The notes: generated from the letters alone by a model not told the origin. Positions 32,700 through 42,019 are shown, counted from the stretch's first letter. The stretch: DNA of 64,000 nucleotides from Cyanobacteria bacterium TGS_CYA1 (GCA_026129135.1 JAHCIQ010000001.1:372001-436000); one strand, 5' to 3'. Made by a program: numbers and translations.

Positions 32700-33458
32700 T
32701 TAGGACTTTAGAAGACCTATTATTTTAGGCCATATCTCGCCTGATGGCCCTTGCAAGAAAATGTCAGCAGCACTGGTAATGGGAGTAGGTTCGGGATTGA
32801 TTTCGATTACGACGGCGCCAGCTTCAGCTGCGATAAATGGCAGCGATGCTGCTGGTTGTACTATTCCAGACGTACCTGCAACGATGAAAGTATCTACCGA
32901 ATCAGCCAGATTCTGGGCTTTGTTCAAAACATCGCCTGGCAAACTTTCACCAAACCAGACGACGCCTGGGCGATAAGGCGAGCCGCAATGACACTTTGGT
33001 GGAGACGAAAGTCCAAATTCGATGTTGTCAGTGTTAACTGGATGACCCTTGGCAAAGCATCTGAACACTGTAATGCTTCCATGCAATTCGAGCACTGTTT
33101 TGGAGCCTGCCTGCTGATGCAGCCCGTCGACGTTCTGAGTAATTACTGTGACTTCAGGGACAAATTGCTCTAGCTCTGCCATTGCGTAGTGACCGGGATT
33201 TGGGCTCACTTCGAGTAATTTCTTGCGGCGCGAGTCGTACCACTGCCAGACCAGATCTGGATTGTGCAAAAATCCTTCTGGAGTGGCAAGGTCTTCGGGA
33301 CGATAGTTTGCCCAGAGCCCTGTTTGCGCGTCTCTGAAGGTGGGGATGCCGCTTTCTTTGCTCACGCCAGCACCGGTGAGAATGGCGACCCTTTGGGCGC
33401 TTTTGAGCTTATCTGCAGCCTTTTCTATAAAAACGTGTGAATTAATTGAGTTGCTCAC
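32700..33458 (-). CDS. cobB: Sirtuin NAD-dependent protein deacylase, SIRT5/CobB-like (class III)
   Basis: 252 residues from GTG 33458. Sir2 motifs: ILTGAGVSKESGIPTFRD, TQNVDGLHQQAGS, ELHGS and GVVWFGE. YDSRR supplies the Tyr-x-x-Arg pair used by class III sirtuins to hold succinyl and malonyl groups, so lysine desuccinylation or demalonylation is likely besides deacetylation. The zinc site has CHC in its second half but only one cysteine in the first, as in CobB. The frame is open to 33524, but a minus-strand TATAAT (33471-33466) ends 7 bases before the GTG, which points to a leaderless start there. Confidence 0.88.
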   Translation of the reverse strand: MSNSINSHVFIEKAADKLKSAQRVAILTGAGVSKESGIPTFRDAQTGLWANYRPEDLATPEGFLHNPDLVWQWYDSRRKKLLEVSPNPGHYAMAELEQFVPEVTVITQNVDGLHQQAGSKTVLELHGSITVFRCFAKGHPVNTDNIEFGLSSPPKCHCGSPYRPGVVWFGESLPGDVLNKAQNLADSVDTFIVAGTSGIVQPAASLPFIAAEAGAVVIEINPEPTPITSAADIFLQGPSGEIWPKIIGLLKS

Positions 33459-33538
33459 GCATTCAATTATACAAATTCGTGTAATATTCTCTGCATCGTA
33501 TATGTCGCTTTGCGTCTTGCGCACTTCTGGAGGTACTC

Positions 33539-33964
33539 ATGGGTTCTGTCACAGTTAAATCCACCAAAAATGGCTACAAACAAGAAATCAAATCTGAGAA
33601 GCACAGCTTTGCTTGTGATATTCCAGTTGATCTTGGTGGCACCGATTCCGCTCCAGATCCGCATGAACTCTTGTTCGGCTCGCTTGGTAGCTGTACTGCA
33701 ATAACAGTGCAAATGTTTGCCAAGAAAAAGAATATTCCTTTAGAAGGTGTCTCGGTCAAGCTCTGGGAAGAAAAAATTGCTGACCCAGAAAATGAAAGCC
33801 GCACGATGCCTAAGATTAATCGCGAGTTGACAGTCGAAGGAAATTTGACCAACGAGCAAATTGAAGATCTCAAAGCTGCAGCAAACAAATGCCCGATTCA
33901 CAAGTTGATTTCTGGCAAGAATGTGATTGAAACATCAATCAAAGCTGCTGCTACCAAAAGCTAA
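33539..33964 (+). CDS. OsmC/Ohr-family protein
   Basis: 141 residues. PDPHELLFGSLGSCTAITVQ holds the first redox cysteine and AANKCPIHKLISG the second, in the OsmC-like pattern. Family knowledge: these proteins reduce organic hydroperoxides with paired cysteines. The arrangement fits the YhfA/OsmC-like branch more than Ohr. GGAGG lies 5 bases before the ATG. It is divergent from the sirtuin and followed after 6 bases by the biotin ligase gene. Confidence 0.9.
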   Translation: MGSVTVKSTKNGYKQEIKSEKHSFACDIPVDLGGTDSAPDPHELLFGSLGSCTAITVQMFAKKKNIPLEGVSVKLWEEKIADPENESRTMPKINRELTVEGNLTNEQIEDLKAAANKCPIHKLISGKNVIETSIKAAATKS

Positions 33965-33970
33965 TTTCAA

Positions 33971-34786
33971 TTGGCTCCTGAAGGCGAAATCCTGAACGTC
34001 GAGACAATACGCTTAGAGCTTCAAACTAAAATGTTTGCAAGAGAGCCCGAAGCTTTGTTGCAAGTTTGGGACACGATAGACTCGACTAATAAACACGCTC
34101 TGCAACTGGCGAAAGATAATGCTGCTCAAGGCACTTGTATTATGTCTCGCGAACAAACTGCAGGGCGTGGTCGTCTTGGACGCTCTTGGGTTTCTCCGCC
34201 TGATTCAGGCATTTATATGAGCATTATTCTGCGTCCGACTCTGGCTATGGAAGACATGCCTCTTATAACGCTGGCCACTGGTGTCGCTTGCGCCAAAGCA
34301 ATTGAGTCGGTATGTGGGCTGGCGATTGGACTCAAGTGGGTCAATGATCTTATTTTGGATCGCAAAAAACTTGGTGGTATTCTGGTTGAAATGCAGAGAC
34401 CGGCTGTAGTGGTCGGTATCGGCATTAATGTCCAGCATGATGAAGCGAGCGTGCCTGAAGAGTTGAAAGAAAAAATGACCTGGCTACGCCGTGGCACTGA
34501 TACTAAATTTAGTACTAATGCTCTGGCTGCTGCAATTTTGTTCCAGCTCGAAAAGTATTACGAGATGCTCTTGGCTGGACAAAAATCACAAGTATTGAAC
34601 GACTGGCGTTCTTTGTCCGTGAACATAGGCAAAGACGTTTCCTGCCAGTCTGGAAATCAGTTGCTTGAAGGTCGCGTCACCGGTATCAACGAACAAGGTG
34701 CATTATTGCTCCAGACCGCATCTGGCGAGCAAGTTATCTATGCTGGCGAAGTTTCAATCCGAAATCTGGATGGAAGTTACACCTAA
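33971..34786 (+). CDS. birA: Biotin-[acetyl-CoA-carboxylase] ligase, short form
   Basis: 271 residues. WDTIDSTNKHALQLA, the biotinyl-AMP loop GRGRLGRSWVSPPDSGIYMS, GLKWVNDLILDRKKLGGIL and GIGINVQHD are diagnostic of biotin protein ligase. There is no N-terminal DNA-binding domain, so this is a monofunctional (group I) ligase that attaches biotin to carboxyl-carrier proteins and does not act as a biotin repressor. The C-terminal SH3-like domain (GRVTGINEQGALLL) is present. The start TTG 33971 has no visible ribosome site; ATG 34031 is an alternative that would shorten the N-terminus by 20 residues. Confidence 0.92.
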   Translation: MAPEGEILNVETIRLELQTKMFAREPEALLQVWDTIDSTNKHALQLAKDNAAQGTCIMSREQTAGRGRLGRSWVSPPDSGIYMSIILRPTLAMEDMPLITLATGVACAKAIESVCGLAIGLKWVNDLILDRKKLGGILVEMQRPAVVVGIGINVQHDEASVPEELKEKMTWLRRGTDTKFSTNALAAAILFQLEKYYEMLLAGQKSQVLNDWRSLSVNIGKDVSCQSGNQLLEGRVTGINEQGALLLQTASGEQVIYAGEVSIRNLDGSYT

Positions 34787-34999
34787 ATATGGGCGGAGAT
34801 TACGCCTAAATATGCGCGATTTTCTCACCATAAATCATGAGTCTCTTTTTGATGCCGTTTCGATAAAAAGGAAAGTTGATCCCTTCTTCTAACGACGAAG
34901 TGAGATATAGGGCGCAAGTTTACTTTTTGCAGAGAAGCAATGAAAAAGACACTACCTATCTGTTGTGGGATTTTCGCTTCTTTTTTGTTGTAGTTCGCT
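34787..34999. other. Intergenic region with a possible gene remnant
   Basis: 213 bases between birA and apt stop codons. CCTAAATATG occurs twice just after birA. An AGAGA ribosome-like site precedes a 17-codon frame at 34940-34993 encoding MKKTLPICCGIFASFLL, which looks like the start of a signal peptide that stops at once; it may be the remnant of an exported protein. No clear terminator is seen. Confidence 0.4.
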
Positions 35000-35593
35000 C
35001 TAGAAATTGATCATCGAGAAGATGTCTGTGTCTTTGCCTGCAGCATCTTGCAAAAGCTTGCGACCATCGAGGAATGCAAGTTCTGTAATAAAACCCATGC
35101 CAGCTACAGTGCCACCAATTTTGGTGATGAGGTCGAATGCTGCTTTGGCCGTTCCGCCGGTTGCGAGCAAATCGTCGATGATGACGACGCGTTTTCCGTG
35201 GCTCAAGGCATCAGCATGAACTTCGAGAGTATCAGTGCCATATTCCAGCGCGTATTCTACACGCTCGACTTTACAAGGTAATTTTTTTGGTTTGCGAATT
35301 GGAACGAAACCGACTCCAAGAGCCAGAGCGACTGCGGGAGCTAGAATGAAGCCGCGGGCTTCGATGCCGACGATTACATCCGGCTTGCACTTCTTAGAGT
35401 GGTGAGCTAATGACTCCATCACAAATTTCAAAGCGGTTGCATCTTGCAACAACGTTGTCAGATCCTTGAAAACTATCCCAGCTTTTGGAAAATCGGGAAC
35501 GTCGCGAATTGTGCTTTTGAGCCACTTTTCCTGCTCGGCTTCAAGTGGAAGGTCAAGCTTCGCTAGGTTCAAATTGCTGGTCTGAGATGTCAT
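35000..35593 (-). CDS. apt: Adenine phosphoribosyltransferase
   Basis: 197 residues from ATG 35593. Type I phosphoribosyltransferase: DFPKAGIVFKDLTTLL, GIEARGFILAPAVALALG, and the PRPP-binding VVIIDDLLATGGTAKAA. It salvages adenine to AMP with PRPP. The frame is open 10 codons further up (35623), but AAGGAG lies 10 bases before 35593 and family starts agree. The N-terminus is slightly longer than usual. Its first 41 bases overlap the end of recJ, so the two are coupled. Confidence 0.95.
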   Translation of the reverse strand: MTSQTSNLNLAKLDLPLEAEQEKWLKSTIRDVPDFPKAGIVFKDLTTLLQDATALKFVMESLAHHSKKCKPDVIVGIEARGFILAPAVALALGVGFVPIRKPKKLPCKVERVEYALEYGTDTLEVHADALSHGKRVVIIDDLLATGGTAKAAFDLITKIGGTVAGMGFITELAFLDGRKLLQDAAGKDTDIFSMINF

Positions 35594-38189
35594 ATGCACT
35601 GCTCTCCTTGAGGCTGTCTTCATTCGCCGGGCTGGTCAATGCCACCCCATTGAGGAGGTTCAATTGTATATCCTTTATTGAGCTTTCAGCACACCATTTT
35701 CTAAAATTACTAATTTGGTTAAGGCAAGATTTAAGCTGGATGTATTCTGGCAGTTCTTCCATTGCTGTCGACGCTTCTTCGAGCAAGTCGAGGAAAATAA
35801 TTCCGTCTTCGACATACCAGTCGATTTTATGAACCGATTTGAGCACTTTGAGACCAAGTGCCACAGCCAGTTTAGTTGTGCCCATCAAACAGGTGAGCAG
35901 TTCGCCCTCGATTTGACCATCGCGTTTTGCAACAGCAAATTTTGCAAGACCATAAAGTCGCTTGAGGAAGTTCGATGGATGATCGAAATTGGCTTCTGGT
36001 GAGCCTATCAAATAGATCTTTTCAGCATCTGTTTTTGCTACCAGTTCTTGAAACAATTCGAGTGTTGGTGGGAACTGCCAGACCAAGAGGTGTTTGGCTT
36101 GTTTGATTGATACTCTATTTGTAAAAGTACAGTTGTCTACCGCCAGCGCCGACTCTGCAAAGATAATGAGGTCGTCTTTTATTTTTTCAGTAGCTTTAGC
36201 CAGGATGTCGAGCTTGTTTTCATGATTGCGCAAATCTTGCCATGTTTGTTTTCTCGCAAGAAAACGGGCAGGATCCGCATTTGTTATTGGTGTTGACTGG
36301 GTGCCAGAAGCAGAAGGACTGGTAGATGCAGAGGATGCGGACGGAGCAGCCGTAGATGCAGAAGAAGTTGGAGTAGATGCTGGAGCTACCGAGGCTTGTG
36401 CGGGAGAAGATTCTGACATTTGCAAAGCCTGCATTTTTTGCGCTTTCTCGGCGCGCTCTTTCCAGTTGCTCGCACGCCAGTCGACAAGAATCAATTGCAA
36501 GCGTGTTTTGCCATTGAAGTGATTGAGGTCCGGCATGAAAGCAATATCAATTGATTCTTCGATTTCGGGAAAACCTTTTTTATCGCGTCCGTTCCACATT
36601 ACACATTCGAATTCTTCACCAGATTTTGGATCGAGTGCATAAATTTTGACGTGCTTGCCGTCTTTTCCAAGTGGCATCGCTTTCTGGCACATCAACTCTT
36701 TCATGCAAAGCACGGGTTTTTTGTTCGATATGCCAAAGGGTGCAAGCATCTCTAGTTTAGTGGCAAGTTCGAGATCGCAATTTTCGGGGGGAAGGGTCAA
36801 ATCGATTTCGATTTGTTTGGAAAGAACGACTCCCTCGAGCATTTTGTTGCAGGTGGCAAAAAGCGCTTTGCAGAATTCCGGACCTTTGTCTTCTTCAAGA
36901 CTGAAGCCAGCCGCCATTTTGTGTCCGCCCCAGCGTGAGAGCAAATGTTCGTTCAGTTTTAGAACCTGGTAGAGGTCCACGCCATCAATCGAGCGTGCCG
37001 AGCCCCTAATGACCTTTTCTTCTTCTTCGTGTTGAGCGATGAAAACTGGTCTTTGATATTTTTCGACCAGACGCGACGCCACTATGCCAATGACCCCGTG
37101 GTGCCAGGTTTTATCGTAAATTGCAAGACATTTGTTTTCGAGCAGTTGTGGATTTTGAGCGAGCTTTGCTTCGACCTCCATAAATACCTGTTCGCAAATT
37201 TCCTGGCGGCGGGTATTTTCGGTCTGCAGCTCTTGTGAGAGTGCTTCTGCCACTTCTTCGCTTTGGGTGGTCATGAGCTCTACCGCTTTATTAGCATCGG
37301 ACAAGCGCCCGGCTGCATTGATGCGAGGTGCAAGACCAAACCCGACAAGGTCAGTGTTGGCTTTTTGTCCGGTCATCGCAAGCAGTTTTTGCAAACCCAC
37401 CCGTGTGGTGGCAACCAGCTTGGGTAAACCTATGCGCACCAGATATCTGTTTTCTTTCACCAGGGGAACCATGTCGGCAATCATGCCCATGGTAACCAGA
37501 TCGAGCAGTTGTTCTGCTGCTTCGGGCTTGCCTGTTTTTTCAAACAATGCCTGACATACTTTGTATGCTACTCCAACGCCTGGAAGGTTGTACAATGGAT
37601 GGTCTTCGTTCAAAAACTTAGGATGAATGACTGCTACTGCAGGTGGTAGCATTTCTGGCATGGTGTGGTGGTCCAGAACAATAGTGTCTACACCAAGCGA
37701 TTTGGCAAAGTTTATTTCGGCAAAATTGGAAACGCCAAGGTCGCAAGTGACTATAAGTTTGGTGCGGCGTTTGCTTGCAATTACGCTCACTGCTTTGAGA
37801 TTGAGTCCATAACCTTCAAGCAGTCTGTTTGGAATGTAATAATCGACATCGGCTCCAAGCTGTTTTAACACCGAATACAAAACCGAAGTACCTGTGACAC
37901 CATCGACGTCATAGTCGCCATACACGGTGATGTGCTGTTTGCTTTCTATTGCTTGAAGAATTCTTTCAACAGCTTTGTCTGTGTCGGGAAGCTCCCAGGC
38001 GCCTGTTGGCGTGTAGGTCTTTTCGTCCAGGAAGGTTCTTGCTTCCTCACCAGATGTGATACCGCGTTGCGACAGAAGCTTCGCCAGGATTTCGTGACCA
38101 GAGACCGCTTCGAGCAGGTCGGGCGAAAGTGTAAGCTCTTCTTTGAAGACCCAAGTGGTTTCTTTAACCTGATGATGCGCTGTGGACAA
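35553..38189 (-). CDS. recJ: Single-stranded-DNA-specific exonuclease RecJ with long C-terminal extension
   Basis: 878 residues. DHH/DHHA1 exonuclease core: TVYGDYDVDGVTGTSVLY, VTCDLGVSNF, VLDHHTMPEMLPPAVAVIHP and RWGGHKMAAGFSLEE. It degrades single-stranded DNA 5' to 3' in recombination and mismatch repair. The core and OB domain end near residue 575; then comes a linker of about 40 residues made mostly of Ser, Ala, Thr and Pro, and about 240 more residues of unassigned domain (WQFPPTLELFQELVAKTDAE, DGIIFLDLLEEAS) as in the longer Gram-positive and cyanobacterial RecJ. Start is TTG with GAGGG 8 bases upstream. Confidence 0.93.
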   Translation of the reverse strand: MSTAHHQVKETTWVFKEELTLSPDLLEAVSGHEILAKLLSQRGITSGEEARTFLDEKTYTPTGAWELPDTDKAVERILQAIESKQHITVYGDYDVDGVTGTSVLYSVLKQLGADVDYYIPNRLLEGYGLNLKAVSVIASKRRTKLIVTCDLGVSNFAEINFAKSLGVDTIVLDHHTMPEMLPPAVAVIHPKFLNEDHPLYNLPGVGVAYKVCQALFEKTGKPEAAEQLLDLVTMGMIADMVPLVKENRYLVRIGLPKLVATTRVGLQKLLAMTGQKANTDLVGFGLAPRINAAGRLSDANKAVELMTTQSEEVAEALSQELQTENTRRQEICEQVFMEVEAKLAQNPQLLENKCLAIYDKTWHHGVIGIVASRLVEKYQRPVFIAQHEEEEKVIRGSARSIDGVDLYQVLKLNEHLLSRWGGHKMAAGFSLEEDKGPEFCKALFATCNKMLEGVVLSKQIEIDLTLPPENCDLELATKLEMLAPFGISNKKPVLCMKELMCQKAMPLGKDGKHVKIYALDPKSGEEFECVMWNGRDKKGFPEIEESIDIAFMPDLNHFNGKTRLQLILVDWRASNWKERAEKAQKMQALQMSESSPAQASVAPASTPTSSASTAAPSASSASTSPSASGTQSTPITNADPARFLARKQTWQDLRNHENKLDILAKATEKIKDDLIIFAESALAVDNCTFTNRVSIKQAKHLLVWQFPPTLELFQELVAKTDAEKIYLIGSPEANFDHPSNFLKRLYGLAKFAVAKRDGQIEGELLTCLMGTTKLAVALGLKVLKSVHKIDWYVEDGIIFLDLLEEASTAMEELPEYIQLKSCLNQISNFRKWCAESSIKDIQLNLLNGVALTSPANEDSLKESSAYDISDQQFEPSEA

Positions 38190-38338
38190 GTCTAGACCCT
38201 CGATTGATAGGACCGCGCCGCTTTATACTGTTTATAAAAGGATAACTGAAATTTTTATTCTGTCGCTTATTTGTATATACGATGGGATTTGGTAAATAGT
38301 TCACCTTAGAATTATCGAATCTGCTGGACTCGAATAAT

Positions 38339-38572
38339 TCAGCGCTGTGACTCGACCACTTCCTCGACAGATTTTGGCTTTATCTTGGGCCAGTTGGATA
38401 AATCGTACTCGATAATCATAGTCACTTTAGGGGGTTTCGGCCAGGGCAGAGCCCAACCCATAATCCAGATTATTGGCAAGAGGACGACATGCACGCTCAA
38501 AGCAACCCAGAAAGCCTCCATTAAGGGGACTTTGTCTCTTATGAACGCGATGGTTTCTTCTCTGGTTATCAA
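38339..38572 (-). CDS. Small TonB-like single-span protein
   Basis: 77 residues from TTG 38572, the only start available after an in-frame stop. A hydrophobic span (MEAFWVALSVHVVLLPIIWI then MGWALPWP) is followed by KPPKVTMIIEYDLSNWPKIK and a short charged tail. Spacing of the ALSVHVVLL span and the proline-rich stretch recalls the N-terminus of TonB energy transducers, but the C-terminal TonB domain is missing. It may be a stand-alone membrane anchor or a truncated gene. The ribosome site is weak. Confidence 0.5.
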   Translation of the reverse strand: MITREETIAFIRDKVPLMEAFWVALSVHVVLLPIIWIMGWALPWPKPPKVTMIIEYDLSNWPKIKPKSVEEVVESQR

Positions 38573-38638
38573 GGTGGATTTCCAGTTTTTCTATAAGTTC
38601 AATTATACTGTTGCTTAAATCATATAATCGAAGCATGC

Positions 38639-39397
38639 ATGTCCAGAATACTCTCAATGAAAAAGTCTCCTAAAACGATATTCGCATATCCGATGGCTAT
38701 CTTTTGCGCCCTTTCTCTGGCGTGGGGACCAGCCTTTTCAGCCGAAGAGTTTGGACCGCCAAATCTTTTGCGCACTTTAAAGACCCCTTTTGGCTTTGCT
38801 TCAAGCCGCGAAGAAGAGTCAGAAGTTACATCAAATGTAAAGGGCGATCCTTTATTTCAGCCAATCAGCCTCGGCAAAGCCACTCCGTCTCGAGTAGCTA
38901 TCGAGTTCAAGAAGAAGTCCAGCTCGAACGTGATGTGTTTGCCTGAACGCATCACCATCGGTCATTCAGCCAAATTCACAGTAAAAGGCAAGCCCGGAAG
39001 CTATGTCGCTATTGCTATGGCTGACCGTGATTCTGGCGCAAAACCATTGCTTGGTAATCCCATAAGATTGGGACCCGACCGCAAAGTAATGACTGTTGGC
39101 ACCATTGGTGAAAATGGACTGGCCGAACTTTATATAACTGCTCCTATTGAAGGCGACATGATCGGACAGTATTTGTATTTCGAAGCGGCTGTCTGGAGCA
39201 AGCCCGATATGAGCGATACGCAGATAGCGCAAACTTTGGCATTCGATAAAGATCATGGCGCCGGAAACGGAGTGATGGTTGGCGACGAAGCCAAAGAGAA
39301 AAAACACGGCATCAAATTTGGTGCCACATCGGGAATCCCGATGTATCAGGACACAAACAGCGCCTCCAATACTGCTGGTGCAAGCGGGCAACCCTAA
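38639..39397 (+). CDS. Exported protein of unknown function
   Basis: 252 residues from ATG 38639; ATG 38657 (MKKSPKTIF) is an alternative start. A signal peptide ends near AWGPAFSAEE. The mature region has ITIGHSAKFTVKGKPGSYVA and PIRLGPDRKVMTVGTIGENG, beta-rich segments as in bacterial Ig-like or surface proteins, and a Gly/Ser/Asn tail. No family recognised. A TATAAT at 38623-38628 lies only a few bases upstream, so the leader is very short. It precedes the DUF4127 gene by 26 bases and may be cotranscribed with it. Confidence 0.7.
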   Translation: MSRILSMKKSPKTIFAYPMAIFCALSLAWGPAFSAEEFGPPNLLRTLKTPFGFASSREEESEVTSNVKGDPLFQPISLGKATPSRVAIEFKKKSSSNVMCLPERITIGHSAKFTVKGKPGSYVAIAMADRDSGAKPLLGNPIRLGPDRKVMTVGTIGENGLAELYITAPIEGDMIGQYLYFEAAVWSKPDMSDTQIAQTLAFDKDHGAGNGVMVGDEAKEKKHGIKFGATSGIPMYQDTNSASNTAGASGQP

Positions 39398-39423
39398 GAA
39401 TCTAAAGGATCAGGACCAAGAGA

Positions 39424-40941
39424 ATGACACTGTTATTGATACCACTAGATGATCGACCGGTTACCAGTATTCTTCCTGCGTCGGTGGCTAAAATTGCAGG
39501 GATTAACGTGCTTACACCTCCTCGCACTCTGATGGGATCTCTCGTCTATCCTGCTCAAGTCGATTCTCTTTCTTCTTGGATTCAGGCAGCTCTAGAAAAG
39601 GCAAAGCCTAATGTCGTACTGCTTGGTCTCGATAGCATTATTTATGGTGGATTGATTTCATCACGCCAGACTGCAGATGATTTGCGCGTGCTTGAGAAAA
39701 GACTGGCTCAACTTAAAAAATGGAAAGCACTAGCTGGTTCGCAATTGAAAATTTATGCTCAAACGAGCATCATGCGAATCTCGGACAATTACGATAATAC
39801 CGAAGAAAAAGACTACTGGTCGCGCTTTGGTCGTGAGCTTTTCGCCTGGTCGGCTTTGCTATATAGAAAGTCTAAAGGTCTTGCGATTACTCCTGGAACT
39901 CTCGAATCGCTCGAGGCAAAAATTCCATTGTCTGTGCGAGACGATTATTTGAAAACACGTTTTCGCAATTTTAGAATCAATCAAAACATAGTCGAGCTGG
40001 TCAAAGACAAAGTGATCGACAAGCTTGTCATAAGCCTCGACGATTCTGGTCCCGAGGGGCTTAATGTCTTGGAAAAGGAAAAGTTGATAACACTTGCTCA
40101 GACTTCCGGTTGCGAAGATAGAGTGTTTTGTTATCCTGGTGCTGACGAGGTGTTGAGCACCATGATTGGTGCGTGGCTCGTCGAACAATTGCATTTGCGC
40201 GGTCAGCGAATTTCTACTCAAGTTGTCTTTCGCCCAGAATCAGCTCAAAATTGTCTTAGCCGATACGAAGGTCAGACGCTTGGTGAAACAGTGCAAGGTC
40301 AGCTGCGAGCACTTGGTGTCACGCATTCTCTTTATACTGGAGAGGGCAGTCTCGACGATATCGATTTTGTCACTCTGGTCCATGGTGCAAATATGCAGGG
40401 CGACCATATCCTTTTGCCTAACTGTCCCGATATGAGAAACGTCGATACTACAGTGCAGGTGCGCGAGACACTGGCACTTCTTGAAGAAGTAAATAAGCCA
40501 GTGGTTCTTTGCGATGTGGCTTATGCAAATGGTTCGGACCCTTTACTCATGCAAGAACTTTTGCTTCGTCCCCACATAATTTCCAAACTGGTCGGTTATG
40601 CCGGCTGGAATACGGCTGGAAATACTATTGGATCGGCGCTTGCTATGGGCGTTGCGCGAGTTTTTGCCAAGAAAGCACAGACCGACTCGGCCCTGTCTTA
40701 CAGATTTTTCCAACAAAGCCTTTTCACGCGTTTTCTCGATGACTGGGCCTATCAATCTAATGTCAGAGCAAAACTCAATGCTGAAGCTTCAGTCGAGAAG
40801 CTTGGCATTTTGATGAGTCCGCTTGTAAAAAGCATAAGTACGTCGATGCGTTTTGAGCCCGGCCCGGTGCGAGTTAGCTTCCCCTGGCGCAGGGTGTTCG
40901 AGCTGGAGGTATGTTTTGAAGACCGTCAGCCGGTTTCTTGA
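39424..40941 (+). CDS. DUF4127-family protein
   Basis: 505 residues. MTLLLIPLDDRPVTSILPAS, VVLLGLDSIIYGGLISSRQT, SIMRISDNYDN, GADEVLSTMIG and GYAGWNTAGNTIGSALAMG are the conserved segments of DUF4127, a family of unknown function. The fold and the conserved Asp, Asn and Arg residues look like an enzyme. It is cytoplasmic: no signal peptide. The protease gene that follows overlaps its end by 26 bases. Confidence 0.88.
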   Translation: MTLLLIPLDDRPVTSILPASVAKIAGINVLTPPRTLMGSLVYPAQVDSLSSWIQAALEKAKPNVVLLGLDSIIYGGLISSRQTADDLRVLEKRLAQLKKWKALAGSQLKIYAQTSIMRISDNYDNTEEKDYWSRFGRELFAWSALLYRKSKGLAITPGTLESLEAKIPLSVRDDYLKTRFRNFRINQNIVELVKDKVIDKLVISLDDSGPEGLNVLEKEKLITLAQTSGCEDRVFCYPGADEVLSTMIGAWLVEQLHLRGQRISTQVVFRPESAQNCLSRYEGQTLGETVQGQLRALGVTHSLYTGEGSLDDIDFVTLVHGANMQGDHILLPNCPDMRNVDTTVQVRETLALLEEVNKPVVLCDVAYANGSDPLLMQELLLRPHIISKLVGYAGWNTAGNTIGSALAMGVARVFAKKAQTDSALSYRFFQQSLFTRFLDDWAYQSNVRAKLNAEASVEKLGILMSPLVKSISTSMRFEPGPVRVSFPWRRVFELEVCFEDRQPVS

Positions 40942-42019
40942 AAAAGCGATATCGCTTGCAATAGTTTTTTCGCTTGCCGCGCCTTGCGCTCAAGCGCTTG
41001 AAACCTGGGAACAGCTGGATAAGCGCTTCAAGACGCAAGTCTATCAGCTCAATGTAGCAATGAAAATAAGAATTAAAGATGCTTCTGGCGAGCGTTATGC
41101 TCAGATTGCTGATGCTTCACCCAAATATCAATTGCCCGTTTTCAGCACGGCCGGCAAAGACATGGGTTATCGCGTAGTTGGCTTTGGTACTGCGTTTCCT
41201 GTGCGTACAGTGGCTTCGAAAAGCAGCAAAGCGTATTTTTTGACCAATAGGCACGTGGTTCAAAGCGCCGACAATATAGTTAATGATTGTCGAAAATTCT
41301 TTGCCGCAATGCGCTTATTTGCCGAGCAAACCTGTGGTGCCATCGGACCTGAGGCAAGAGTAAAACAGCTCGAAGACATAGTAAATTTGTCCACACTTGG
41401 TGCAAGCGGAAGACGAATGAATACATCTGAGCGAGCCATTTACGAGCACACTGTTGATGCAATATGGGATTGTTATATTACTTATTTGTCTCATGATAAA
41501 GACAAGAAATTGTATGAGCGATACTTGCAAAAAAATGGCATGGCACTTGAAGTCGGTTATTTCTTGCACAAATCAGGTCCAGTTACTCAGAAACCATTGC
41601 ATGCCACCATATTCAAAATAGCGAAATCCGACCAGGCTGACCTGGCGTTGCTTAGCGTGGCCGAAAGCGGAGTGGTGCCCATGGATCTGGATACCATCGA
41701 GCCAAGCGAGGGGCAGGAGATTCAAGTTATCGGCTATCCTGTAGCTTCAGACCAGCTCGATGCAGACGTACTTCAGTATTATGCTCCTACTTTTAAATCG
41801 GGCCGAATTAGTCGAGTTGCCGGGCGCACCATCGAAATCGACGCTCCCATTACCTTGGGAAATAGTGGAGGTCCAGTGGTGAATCAGCGCGGCAAAGTAG
41901 TTGGAGTCGTCTCGCAAAGAGCTGTTTCGTCCAGTGGAAAACCGCTTCCAAGCTATGGTGGCGCCGTGGTGGCAGGGACGGTGCGCAGTTTTGCTCCAGA
42001 ATTGTTTCAGGGACCATAA
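40916..42019 (+). CDS. Secreted trypsin-like serine protease
   Basis: 367 residues from TTG 40916, with GGAGG 6 bases upstream. The N-terminus (LKTVSRFLEKAISLAIVFSL then AAPCAQALE) is a signal peptide. The chymotrypsin-fold triad is H113 (TNRHVVQ), D242 (QADLALLSV) and S317 (GNSGGPVVN). A long insertion of about 110 residues lies between H and D, and no PDZ domain follows, so it differs from DegP/HtrA. The longer frame from 40853 would start inside DUF4127 without a ribosome site. A small Cys-rich membrane protein gene begins on the base after its stop. Confidence 0.88.
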   Translation: MKTVSRFLEKAISLAIVFSLAAPCAQALETWEQLDKRFKTQVYQLNVAMKIRIKDASGERYAQIADASPKYQLPVFSTAGKDMGYRVVGFGTAFPVRTVASKSSKAYFLTNRHVVQSADNIVNDCRKFFAAMRLFAEQTCGAIGPEARVKQLEDIVNLSTLGASGRRMNTSERAIYEHTVDAIWDCYITYLSHDKDKKLYERYLQKNGMALEVGYFLHKSGPVTQKPLHATIFKIAKSDQADLALLSVAESGVVPMDLDTIEPSEGQEIQVIGYPVASDQLDADVLQYYAPTFKSGRISRVAGRTIEIDAPITLGNSGGPVVNQRGKVVGVVSQRAVSSSGKPLPSYGGAVVAGTVRSFAPELFQGP

